This document shows, piece by piece, positions 24,723 through 32,203 of a stretch of 64,000 nt of DNA. The stretch lies in NCBI GenBank assembly GCA_034522055.1, contig JAXHLS010000002.1, positions 2,685,549-2,749,548 on the forward strand, in the 5' to 3' direction. Position 1 is the first letter of the stretch, and each line of letters starts with the position of its first letter. The notes below the pieces were generated by a model, which saw only the letters and a program-made list of their open reading frames with translations, had not been told where the DNA came from and did no database searches. The translations under genes were made by a program, and so were the position numbers. The DNA comes from Gammaproteobacteria bacterium (GTDB lineage: Bacteria; Pseudomonadota; Gammaproteobacteria; JAABTG01).

Positions 24723-26564
24723 TCAGGGGTGTCCGTCGTGGGTCTCCAGCCACAGGTCCAGCATCATGATCACCCACACCAGTTCGCCGTAGTAGGCGGC
24801 GTGGCCGGTGCGGTGCATTTCGAGCAGGCGGTCGAGGAATTCCGGGCGGAAGATCCCCGCGCCCTTCTGGCGCTCCAGGGAGTGGGTGGCGAGGTCCCGC
24901 AGGGGGGCGTAGTCGGCCATCCATACCCCGAAGGGCAGGCCGAAACCGTGCTTGGACTTGCGCAACACCTGATCCGGCAGGTAGCCCTCCATGGCCTGGC
25001 GGTAAAACCACCGTAGCCGGTTGTCCTTGAGCTTGAGGCGGGTGGGGATGCGGCAGGACAGTTCCACCATGCCGTCGGAAATCATGGGGTAGCGGACTTC
25101 GACGCCGGCCAGCTCGGCGGTACGGTTGACCTTGCGCAGGTCGTTGTCGGCCAGGGTGAACTTCCAGTCGAAGTAGAGCATGCGGTTGACGCGGGAGGCC
25201 TCGGCCGGTTCCCGGTAGCGGTTGCGTTGCAGCTCCAGGGGCAGCTCCTGGTCCACGCCGGCAAGGAAGTCGGCGCTGAACATCTCGGCGGTGGCCATGC
25301 GGTGCAGGAAGTTATAGCGCTGGAGTCGATCCGGTAGGGGTACTTTGGCCTGGGTGATGTAGCTGTGGGCCTTGCGCAAGAGCGGCAGGGTCTTGAGGAA
25401 CGGCAGGGCGGCGAAGGGGAGGTCCATGAGGCCGCGCAGGGGGGCAGGGGCGCGACCGTAGCGCTCGAACACTTCCTGGGTCACGTAGCGCTCGTTGCCG
25501 GCGAAGATCTCGTCGCCGCCGTCCCCCGCCAGCAGGACGTCGATGCCGTGGTCCCGGGCCATGCGGGCGCAGTAATAGGCGGGCAGGGCGGAGGAGTTGC
25601 CGAAGGGCTCGTCGTAGGCCCCGGCGATGCGCTGTACTCCGGCCACCACGTCCTCGGGGGTGACGTAGTATTCGTGGGGGCGGGCGCCGAAGTGGCTGGC
25701 GGTGGCGCGGGCGTAGGGGGTCTCGTCGTAGCCTTCGGCGTCGAAACCGATGGAGAAGGTGTCGGCGCCCGGCTGAGTCTCGGCCAGCTTGCCGGTGACG
25801 GTGGAACTGTCGAGCCCGCCGCTGAGGTAGGCGCCCACCGGCCTGCCGCCGGCGGCGTCGGCGGCGACGGAGCGGAACAGGGTGTCGTGGAGTTCGCGGC
25901 TGAGTTCCGCGATGTCGGCCGCCCCGTCCTCGGCGAAGGTGGGACACCAATAGGTGTCGAGGCGCGGGGCCCCCGAGCCGAAGTGCAGCCGCGCCGCCGG
26001 GGGGAGTTTCTGCAGGCCGCGGTAGATGGTGCCCGGCCCCGGGACCATGTGGAAATAGGCGTAGTGATAGATCCCCTGGGGGGACAGCCGCCCGTCGATG
26101 CCGGGGAAGCCCAGCAGCGGTGCCGCGCCGGTGCCAAAGACCAGGGCCCCGGCGTTCGTGACGCCGTAATACAGGGCCTGTACCCCGAGCCGGTCCACCG
26201 CGAGTTGGGCCTCGCCGCGCCCGGGGTCGATGACCGCCACGGCGAAGTGTCCACCCACGTGGTGGACCCAGCGTTCCGGGTCGTCGCCATAGGCCGCCGC
26301 CAGGGCGGCGGCGGGGGAGATATCGGACGCCAGCGCGGCGAGTCGACCGTCCCGCCACAGGGGGCGACCGGCCACCGCGGCGAGCAGGCCGTCCTGGCGG
26401 TGGACGGTGGCGCCGGCCATGGCCGCCGCGGGCCGCTCCGCGGCCCCATTTTCGGCCATCTGGACGGCGTTTTCCGGCAACCCCGCCCGTTCCGCCATCG
26501 CCTGGGCGGTGGCGCGCGTGGGGGCGCCGTCAGGGGGAGCCAGATAGCCCAGCAGCATCGTCAT
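24723..26564 (-). CDS. Asparagine-synthetase-like amidoligase lacking the glutaminase cysteine
   Basis: A 613-residue two-domain protein. The N-terminal Ntn-type domain (residues 1-200; GGHFAVAVIDPGRGEAQLAV, then DRLGVQALYYGV) is recognisable but begins MTMLLGYLAPP, without the Cys-2 nucleophile of glutamine-dependent enzymes. The synthetase domain has the ATP pyrophosphatase loop YLSGGLDSSTVTGKL and the conserved LLAGDGGDEIFAGNERY and KVNRTAELAGVEVRYPM. It should therefore activate a carboxylate with ATP but not hydrolyse glutamine. Lasso-peptide cyclases have just this degenerate form, as do some exopolysaccharide-associated amidotransferases. Neighbouring kinase, PqqD-like and nucleotidyltransferase genes favour a peptide-modifying role. 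An upstream small membrane-protein gene may be co-transcribed. Confidence 0.85.
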   Translation of the reverse strand: MTMLLGYLAPPDGAPTRATAQAMAERAGLPENAVQMAENGAAERPAAAMAGATVHRQDGLLAAVAGRPLWRDGRLAALASDISPAAALAAAYGDDPERWVHHVGGHFAVAVIDPGRGEAQLAVDRLGVQALYYGVTNAGALVFGTGAAPLLGFPGIDGRLSPQGIYHYAYFHMVPGPGTIYRGLQKLPPAARLHFGSGAPRLDTYWCPTFAEDGAADIAELSRELHDTLFRSVAADAAGGRPVGAYLSGGLDSSTVTGKLAETQPGADTFSIGFDAEGYDETPYARATASHFGARPHEYYVTPEDVVAGVQRIAGAYDEPFGNSSALPAYYCARMARDHGIDVLLAGDGGDEIFAGNERYVTQEVFERYGRAPAPLRGLMDLPFAALPFLKTLPLLRKAHSYITQAKVPLPDRLQRYNFLHRMATAEMFSADFLAGVDQELPLELQRNRYREPAEASRVNRMLYFDWKFTLADNDLRKVNRTAELAGVEVRYPMISDGMVELSCRIPTRLKLKDNRLRWFYRQAMEGYLPDQVLRKSKHGFGLPFGVWMADYAPLRDLATHSLERQKGAGIFRPEFLDRLLEMHRTGHAAYYGELVWVIMMLDLWLETHDGHP

Positions 26565-26663
26565 GGGGATCTTCCTTCAGGCGCGGTCAGGGACGGATCC
26601 CTGTGTCGGCAGGAATCCCGGAGACTTGTGCCGGCGGTGCCCCCTCAGAACCCGGGCACGGCT

Positions 26664-26876
26664 TCAGAAGCGGTCTTCGGTCCTGAGCACCAGCAGGGCC
26701 TCCACCTTCGCCAGGCAGGCAAAGACCATCAGGCCGGTGCCGCCGATGAACAGGGTTAGCGCCTCATAGTTGAAGATGTAGTAAAAGCCCGCCACCCGGG
26801 CGCCACCGGAGACGAGGCAGATGAGTATGCCGAGGATGGCGGCGATATTGCCGAGGGTGTTGCTGAGTTCTCGCAT
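26664..26876 (-). CDS. Small two-helix membrane protein
   Basis: A 70-residue protein with two hydrophobic segments (IAAILGILICLVSGGARVAG and LTLFIGGTGLMVFACLA) and a polar C terminus. It is well preceded by an AAGGAG ribosome site (near 26886) and lies 99 bases before the asparagine-synthetase-like gene. No family recognised. Confidence 0.6.
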   Translation of the reverse strand: MRELSNTLGNIAAILGILICLVSGGARVAGFYYIFNYEALTLFIGGTGLMVFACLAKVEALLVLRTEDRF

Positions 26877-26889
26877 GGTTTGAATCTCC

Positions 26890-27318
26890 TTAACGTAAAA
26901 GTCGCGAAGTACGAACGCTCCCTCTCCCTCCGGGACAAATCCGTCGGGAACGGATTTGAACGCGCCCTGGCGCGGCCCGCAGGGCGAAGGGCAGGATGCC
27001 CGGAGTACAGGGCCGGGGTGAGGGGATTAAAAGCCCGGCCGGCGGCTCCGCCCCTGCGCCGTATCCCCTCATCCTGTCCTTCTCCCCGGGGGAGAAGGGA
27101 CCTTGCTGGAGGCGGTGGAGGAGTCGTCGAGGTCGTGCCATTGGTGACGCCGTGTCCAGGTTACTCTCCCTCTCCCCGGGGAGAGGAGCCATCCAGTTAC
27201 TCTCCCTCTCCCTCTGGGAGAGGGCCGGGGTGAGGGGATGCGAAGCCTGGCCGGCAGCTCCGCTCCTGCGCCGTATCCCCTCATCCTGTCCTTCTCCCCG
27301 GGGGAGAAGGGACCTTTC
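26890..27318. repeat. GC-rich composite repeat, longest dispersed copy
   Basis: It opens with ACGTAAAAGTCGCGAAGTAC, the AAATCCG..CGGATTT hairpin and GGGCGAAGGGCAGGATGCCC, then first block, second block, tail, two further first blocks and another second block ending at 27318. It separates the asparagine-synthetase pair from the kinase operon. Confidence 0.85.
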
Positions 27319-27339
27319 CGCCCATGTTTCGCTGACATT

Positions 27340-28467
27340 CTACGCCTTTTGGGTCCTTCTGCCGGCCTTGCGCACCAGGTGGGGGATGAGCAGGTGCAGG
27401 GGCATGCGCAGCCAGTGGGAGCGTACGTATAGGGCCCAGCGGGCCACGCCTGTCAGTGCATCGTCGCAGCTTGGATGGTTGGGAGCGAGGCCGCGGCGTA
27501 GCAACTCGTCCATCAGCCAAGCGACGGGGGGGCGAGCCCGTCCCTCCTGGATGCGCCGCAGCGTCGCGTCCGGAATCGGGGTGCCCAGATATCGTGGCGC
27601 CTGCGTCAGGGCATAGTAAAGCGGGCGCGCGAGGTCCTGCTCATGGGCACGGTCCACGAGGGCATCCCAGAAGCCGTCGTCGGCACCGAAGTGGCGTAGC
27701 AGGGCGTCCAGGTCAACCAGGTCGCGCAAACCGTTCTCCAGGTCGCCGTCATGGAACAGGTGGGTGGCGCTGTGGAGGACCATGTCAGTGGGGGCCAGCA
27801 CATAGAGTTCTTCCTTGCCTTTTACAGGCTGGGCCGCGGCGAGTAGCGCTGCCGGGTCGGGCTTCAGGCGGGCGGTGGGCGGCAGGATGGTGTGGTGTAC
27901 ATCCAGCACCGTCTGCCGGAAACCGTGCTGCAGGGGGGGGATCTCGTGCATCCACTCCCGGTAGTACTGCTGGTCGTAGGAGTCCTGGTGCATGCTCTGC
28001 CACCCCCGGCGTCGGAGTGCCTTCTCCACTGTAGGAATCGCCGCCTTGGGTACCATGATGTCCACGTCGCTGAAGATCCGTCCGGCTGCGGGGGGCAGCC
28101 CGGCGAGCACGTAGGCGGCGCCCTTCAGAAGAATCACGGGCACACCGGTGGGCTCCAAGGCTTCCTGGATACGGTTCACTTCCCAGTGGACCGTCTCGAC
28201 GTGGCGTTCCGACAGGCGGCGCGCCGATTCCAGGTGGTCGAGTACCTCGGGGGGTACACTGGACAGCAGCCCGTTCTCTTCCAGGACCACCGCCAGGCGG
28301 GCCAGCAGGTTGGACTGGCGGGCCTGGGGGGCCAGCAGGTCCCATTTCCCGAGGCCAAGGCTGTTTACGAGCCGGGGATCCCGAAATACCGTGGTGCACA
28401 GATCCCGGTTCAGCGGGATGGCCTCAGGCAATGTCGCGGCTGTCAGTGGCGTCGCGGGCGAGTTCAT
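27340..28467 (-). CDS. Nucleotidyltransferase family protein (NTP_transf_5 type)
   Basis: A 375-residue protein. The nucleotidyltransferase core is VILLKGAAYVLAGLPPAAGR followed by IFSDVDIMVPKAAI, with the Asp-x-Asp pair in SDVDIMV and a further acidic strand in TVLDVHHTILPP. Mainly helical regions flank it. Such proteins occur with HprK-like kinases and PqqD-like proteins in peptide-modification loci, including some lasso-peptide clusters; their substrate is not established. The start overlaps the kinase gene by 44 nt, so the two are co-translated. Confidence 0.85.
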   Translation of the reverse strand: MNSPATPLTAATLPEAIPLNRDLCTTVFRDPRLVNSLGLGKWDLLAPQARQSNLLARLAVVLEENGLLSSVPPEVLDHLESARRLSERHVETVHWEVNRIQEALEPTGVPVILLKGAAYVLAGLPPAAGRIFSDVDIMVPKAAIPTVEKALRRRGWQSMHQDSYDQQYYREWMHEIPPLQHGFRQTVLDVHHTILPPTARLKPDPAALLAAAQPVKGKEELYVLAPTDMVLHSATHLFHDGDLENGLRDLVDLDALLRHFGADDGFWDALVDRAHEQDLARPLYYALTQAPRYLGTPIPDATLRRIQEGRARPPVAWLMDELLRRGLAPNHPSCDDALTGVARWALYVRSHWLRMPLHLLIPHLVRKAGRRTQKA

Positions 28468-29356
28468 TGAAGATGGTTATCGCTTCTTCCAGATTTCCGT
28501 AGCGGAAATCATAACAGCCACATTGATCGATGACGTCGCCGAGCAGGTTAAAGCCGAGCTTGCCGAGGATGCTGTAGTTGAAGGCATTCTTCGCGAGTTC
28601 CATGAACGCCCGGCCCTTGGAGTGAGGCGAGAGGGTCGCAGGGGCGTCGCGTTCGAATTTCGGAAATATCACGAACAGGGGGGTGGCCTTTTCGTTGCTG
28701 CGGCGCACGCTGTCGAGTGGTGCTTTCATATGTCCCACGGTGCCCTTGATGGTGTCATGGGCAAGGTGGCCGATGTCGGCGCCAGGGGCGAAGCGCTTCA
28801 TGACGTCGATGGACTCGTTCTTCAGGCTGATGGGGCGGGGGATGGGTACGAGGGCGCCGGAATCAGTGGCCACCAGCGCCATCTCGTCCGACAGCAGCCG
28901 CCAGCCGCGGCTCACCAGCCCCGCACAGAGGGTGCTCTTTCCCGAGCCGGGTGGTGCCGGCAGGATGAATGCCCGTTCGTCTTTCGCCACAGCCGCCGCA
29001 TGGATAATCAGATAGCGGTTGGAATGGGCGGAGACACACCAGTTCATGCCCCACTCGAGGATGGCATAGGCGTGGGCGAGGGGTAGCGGCGTGAACGGAT
29101 GGCGGCCGTCGAAGGCGAAGCGGACCTGTGGACGAACCCAGCGGCGCAGGCCGCGGGGCGGGGCGACCCTGACATGGAAGTCGGAGAAGCCACTGGGGGC
29201 CTCCACCTCGTAATCCGCGTAGAAACGGCCAATCCCGTCTGCCACGCTTCGGATGGGAGAGCGGATGCACGTCACGAAGGGCCCGGTGCGCAGAGGCAGT
29301 CCTTCATTCCTCAGGTGCCCCGCGAACTCCTTCTTTGACAGCGACGAAAGGATCAC
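28424..29356 (-). CDS. HprK-related kinase A
   Basis: A 310-residue protein related to the C-terminal domain of HPr kinase. Walker A is PAPPGSGKSTLCAGL (residues about 152-166), preceded by YLIIHAAAVAKDERAFIL. A conserved acidic motif follows in GWRLLSDEMALVATD, then PIPRPISLKNESIDVMKRF. No PTS genes are near, so carbon regulation is unlikely. Homologues in some lasso-peptide clusters phosphorylate the peptide. Its start overlaps the PqqD-like gene stop as ATGA. The databases name this set the HPr-rel-A system without a defined function, as far as I know. Confidence 0.88.
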   Translation of the reverse strand: MILSSLSKKEFAGHLRNEGLPLRTGPFVTCIRSPIRSVADGIGRFYADYEVEAPSGFSDFHVRVAPPRGLRRWVRPQVRFAFDGRHPFTPLPLAHAYAILEWGMNWCVSAHSNRYLIIHAAAVAKDERAFILPAPPGSGKSTLCAGLVSRGWRLLSDEMALVATDSGALVPIPRPISLKNESIDVMKRFAPGADIGHLAHDTIKGTVGHMKAPLDSVRRSNEKATPLFVIFPKFERDAPATLSPHSKGRAFMELAKNAFNYSILGKLGFNLLGDVIDQCGCYDFRYGNLEEAITIFNELARDATDSRDIA

Positions 29357-29670
29357 TGAACGCGGGTAATGAGGCCGTAGTTGAGGAAAAGACTCAGGGT
29401 TCGCTTGACGGCGAAGCGAAGCTCCATATCCTCTGAGTCACCCTCGTCTCCGGTGGGGGCAACGCGATGAATCAGCGTCGCGACGTCGACCGGACCGTCA
29501 AGCAAAAGGCGCAGCAGGCGGGCGCCCACCTCGTTCAACAGCAGGGTATCGCCAGACCCCGCGCTGTATATTACGTGCTCGTCACCCCAGTGACGCCACA
29601 GGATATCAAAGTCGGTGATGCGCCAGACTTCCCGCTCGATTGCAGGAACGCTATCCTCATCGGTAGCCAT
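29353..29670 (-). CDS. PqqD-like protein of the HPr-rel-A system
   Basis: From the methionine at 29670 the product is 105 residues: MATDEDSVPAIEREVWRITD, then EHVIYSAGSGDTLLLNEVGA. The pattern (V-I-Y-x3-SGDT-x-LLN-x2-GA-x-LL) is the winged-helix fold of PqqD/RRE peptide-recognition domains. RRE proteins bind the leader part of a precursor peptide and bring it to the enzymes. The start at 29760 is rejected because it would run through the end of the upstream gene. It is joined to the kinase gene by a 4-nt overlap. Confidence 0.85.
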   Translation of the reverse strand: MATDEDSVPAIEREVWRITDFDILWRHWGDEHVIYSAGSGDTLLLNEVGARLLRLLLDGPVDVATLIHRVAPTGDEGDSEDMELRFAVKRTLSLFLNYGLITRVQ

Positions 29671-29711
29671 AGTGGCGTTTCCCGTTACCCGGGTGGGATG
29701 GGGGGCCTCTG

Positions 29712-30449
29712 TCAGTCGAGCGGGCAGGGTTTGTTGCTTCCCCACCCCGGCAGGACACACCCTTCTTCGCCTTCATCCCACCAAGTCGCCAAGATTTCAA
29801 CATCGTCGCGCATGGTTGCCTCGTTTGCCGTCGCATGCCCGCTAACGTCGAAGCCAGGGCTCAGGGGAAACAGTTCGAGCAGCCGTGATTTCACGACAGC
29901 GGCATCGGCATCGCTCCAGAAAGGGACGCCGGCATGATAGCCGTTCAGCATGCCCGCGATGGCGGCCCGGACGAACTTGGCGATGACGTTGTTGCCCAAG
30001 CCAGTGTTGGGAAAGAAATCGATGAGGGCTGTGTCAAGGGTGGCGAGTATTTCGCTCTTGGAAGGATAACCGCTATCGTTCGGGTAGACGAAATCGTCGT
30101 AGGCATCACGGTCATAACCGAACGCCGAGTGGAGTTGGGTGGTCTTGAGGGTGTCCAATTCGCTCGGCCAGCAAACGCCCTGATGCCAATAACCCGGGCT
30201 GCAGCCCCGGCAGGTGGTCATATCCACGGGGCGCGACGGGTTGGCGGAGGCAAACGCCGAGGCCGTGCACAGCCTGCCGGCACCCCACACGGGCTGGCTC
30301 GCCAAGGACATGATCACCGGAGTCGCAAGGCCCGCCTTGGTGAAGCGTCTGCGGGAGGCCTCGGGGGCGTCACCATCGTTGTGGTGAGTCCCCTCCGGAA
30401 GGTTTCGCAACTTTCCGCCCTTGGGCAGTTCCTCGTGTTTGTCAGCCAT
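29712..30449 (-). CDS. Tat-exported protein with a CSPGYW motif
   Basis: A 245-residue protein with a long polar N terminus, then a Tat-like signal: SRRRFTKAG (residues 32-40) followed by LATPVIMSLASQPVWGAG. The mature part begins with a cysteine-rich patch (TTCRGCSPGYWHQGVCW) that resembles the CTPGFW motif of many secreted proteins of unknown function. The middle holds YDRDAYDDFVYPND and IDFFPNTGLGNNVIAKFVRA. No catalytic signature is recognised. Its start overlaps the stop of the 50-residue peptide gene by 8 nt. Being first in the operon with the peptide, it may be a substrate or partner of the modifying enzymes. Confidence 0.75.
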   Translation of the reverse strand: MADKHEELPKGGKLRNLPEGTHHNDGDAPEASRRRFTKAGLATPVIMSLASQPVWGAGRLCTASAFASANPSRPVDMTTCRGCSPGYWHQGVCWPSELDTLKTTQLHSAFGYDRDAYDDFVYPNDSGYPSKSEILATLDTALIDFFPNTGLGNNVIAKFVRAAIAGMLNGYHAGVPFWSDADAAVVKSRLLELFPLSPGFDVSGHATANEATMRDDVEILATWWDEGEEGCVLPGWGSNKPCPLD

Positions 30450-30594
30450 AGTGTCCTACCTGAATGCTTGTTCGGTCTGAAATCCTTACGACGTTTCCGG
30501 CGTCCGGCAGCTTGCGGGCATTGGCCTCGGAGCCGTAGACGGTCTCCAGGAAGGTCTTGCCCCCGAAGGGGTCGAAATCGCTTTTCTTTGCCAT
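30442..30594 (-). CDS. 50-residue peptide, candidate precursor of the HPr-rel-A locus
   Basis: ATG at 30594 (preceded by AGAGCTCAGGCAACC, a weak ribosome site) to TGA at 30442-30444 gives a 50-residue product: MAKKSDFDPFGGKTFLETVY, then GSEANARKLPDAGNVVRISD, then RTSIQVGHYG. It overlaps the start of the Tat protein gene by 8 nt, which is strong evidence that the frame is real. It is soluble, carries Ser/Thr/Tyr residues a kinase could modify, and has Asp/Glu side chains an amidoligase could use. It does not show the Thr at -2 and Gly-1 pattern of lasso precursors. Its role as a precursor is inferred only from position and neighbours. Confidence 0.65.
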   Translation of the reverse strand: MAKKSDFDPFGGKTFLETVYGSEANARKLPDAGNVVRISDRTSIQVGHYG

Positions 30595-30696
30595 GGTTGC
30601 CTGAGCTCTTTATCGGGTGTTCTGCCCAACGTCCCCGGAGACTACTACAGCGGAAGAATCCCGGGAAACTGGAATAGCAGGATTTGTGAAGGATAA

Positions 30697-30712
30697 TGCA
30701 AATTCCAGGCCC
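30697..30712 (-). promoter_or_regulatory. Sigma-54-like -24/-12 element before the 50-residue-peptide operon
   Basis: Read on the minus strand: GGGCCTGGAATTTGCA, which has GG at -24, GC at -12 with correct spacing, and TTGCA intact. It lies about 100 bases upstream of the peptide start and 86 bases downstream of the conserved 19-bp motif. Confidence 0.5.
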
Positions 30713-30797
30713 GTTTGCGAGAGCCCTTGTTAAATGATTGAATCCAAAGGCCATAGAGGCTATGGCACGAACCGGATTCAGGTTCGTGTTCCGTCGG

Positions 30798-30816
30798 TCG
30801 TTAACTTTTCCAACAG
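30798..30816. promoter_or_regulatory. Conserved 19-bp motif, proximal copy
   Basis: TCGTTAACTTTTCCAACAG matches 15 of 19 bases of the motif upstream of the PEP-CTERM gene at 33771 (TTGTAAATTTTTCCGACAG). It is in the same orientation relative to the downstream gene. It is a probable activator site. Confidence 0.55.
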
Positions 30817-30918
30817 GATTTTTCTGAAAAGTCTTGAATGACATCACAGTATGGCACCGCAATCCGGGCGTTTCCCCGTAAAAACAAGCAGTTGAATGTT
30901 CCGGGGCGGGGTCAGCCG

Positions 30919-30937
30919 GTGTAAAGAAATCCGACAA
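30919..30937. promoter_or_regulatory. Conserved 19-bp motif, distal copy
   Basis: GTGTAAAGAAATCCGACAA matches 15 of 19 bases of the motif at 48385 (GTGTAAAGTTTTCCGACAC). It lies between the minus-strand peptide operon and the plus-strand wecB gene, so it could serve either. Confidence 0.6.
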
Positions 30938-31065
30938 TGGCCCTCAAATACGCGGCACTGGCGGGTGCAGGGCCCGGCCCGCGGGTAGTGCAGCGCCGAC
31001 TGACCGGGTGGATGACGGCGCCTATGCGTTAGAATCCGCCCAAATCAAATTCTTCGCGAGCAGTC

Positions 31066-32193
31066 ATGAACAAACTAAAAATCCTCAACGTCGTGGGCGC
31101 CCGCCCCAATTTCATGAAGATTGCCCCTCTCTACGAGGAGATGCTGCGCTATCCTGGCATCGACGCCAAGATCGTCCACACCGGGCAGCATTACGACAAG
31201 CAGATGTCGGAACTCTTCTTCGACAACCTCGGCCTGCCCAAGCCTCACTTTTACCTGGGGGTGGGCTCCGGTGGCCACGGCGAGCAGACCGGGCGGGTGA
31301 TGATCGAGTTCGAGAAGGTGGTGCTGGCGGAGCGTCCTGACATCGTGCTGGTGGTGGGGGACGTGAACTCCACCATCGCCTGCAGCCTGGTGGCGGTGAA
31401 GCTCGGCATCAAGGTGGTCCACGTGGAGGCCGGGCTGCGCTCCTATGACCGCGACATGCCGGAGGAGGTGAACCGGGTGCTGACGGATCAGATCTCCGAT
31501 TATCTATTCACCACCGAGCGCGCGGCGGCCGACAACCTGGCGAAGGAAGGCATCACCGGGGACCATGTCATCTTCGCGGGCAACGTGATGATCGATTCCC
31601 TGCTTCATCATCGCGAGAAGGCCGCCTCCAGCACCGTCCTCGCGGACCTCGGGCTCGAGCCCCGGGGCTACGGCCTGATTACCCTGCATCGGCCCTCCAA
31701 CGTCGATGATCCGGAGGTTCTGGGGCGCCTGCTGGATGTGCTGGGTGAGCTGTCGGCGCGCCTGCCCCTGCTCTTCCCCATGCACCCCCGCACCCGCAAC
31801 AAGATCGAGGAGTTCGGGCTCCAGGGCAAGGTGGAGGCCGCCGCAGATCTGCGACTGATGGAGCCCCTGGGCTATCTCGATTTCATGAAGTGCACCGACA
31901 ACGCCCTGTTCGTCCTCACGGATTCCGGGGGCGTGCAGGAGGAGACCACGGTGCTCGGCGTGCCCTGCATCACCACCCGGGAGAACACCGAGCGCCCGAT
32001 CACCGCCACGGTGGGCACCAACGTGGTGGTGGGCCGGGATACGGCGCGGATCCGGGAAGAGGTGGTGAGGATCCTCGATGGCAGGGGCAAGCAGGGCGAG
32101 ACCCCCGAACTTTGGGACGGCCACGCCGCCGAACGCATCGTGGGTAAACTCTGGGAACTGGAAGGCGGGTCGGCCGATGCCGGCGCGGCCTGA
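31066..32193 (+). CDS. wecB: UDP-N-acetylglucosamine 2-epimerase (non-hydrolysing)
   Basis: A 375-residue enzyme that interconverts UDP-GlcNAc and UDP-ManNAc for envelope polysaccharides. Family motifs are clear: VVGARPNFMKIAPLYEEM, then HTGQHYDKQMSELFF, GDVNSTIACSLVAVKLGI, HVEAGLRSYDRDMPEEVNR, and near the end LTDSGGVQEETTVLGVPCIT with the UDP-binding Ser and Glu residues. Length is normal. It starts about 470 bases from the divergent peptide operon and is followed after 10 bases by a secreted protease gene. Exopolysaccharide genes commonly sit near exosortase/PEP-CTERM loci, which fits the region. Confidence 0.93.
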   Translation: MNKLKILNVVGARPNFMKIAPLYEEMLRYPGIDAKIVHTGQHYDKQMSELFFDNLGLPKPHFYLGVGSGGHGEQTGRVMIEFEKVVLAERPDIVLVVGDVNSTIACSLVAVKLGIKVVHVEAGLRSYDRDMPEEVNRVLTDQISDYLFTTERAAADNLAKEGITGDHVIFAGNVMIDSLLHHREKAASSTVLADLGLEPRGYGLITLHRPSNVDDPEVLGRLLDVLGELSARLPLLFPMHPRTRNKIEEFGLQGKVEAAADLRLMEPLGYLDFMKCTDNALFVLTDSGGVQEETTVLGVPCITTRENTERPITATVGTNVVVGRDTARIREEVVRILDGRGKQGETPELWDGHAAERIVGKLWELEGGSADAGAA

Positions 32194-32203
32194 GCCCCGG
32201 GCA

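Noticed and set aside
30442-30594. Lasso-peptide precursor
   Set aside because: There is no Thr at -2 of a Gly-1 core with Asp/Glu at core position 7-9, and no B2-type protease gene in the window. Kept only as a candidate precursor of unknown type.
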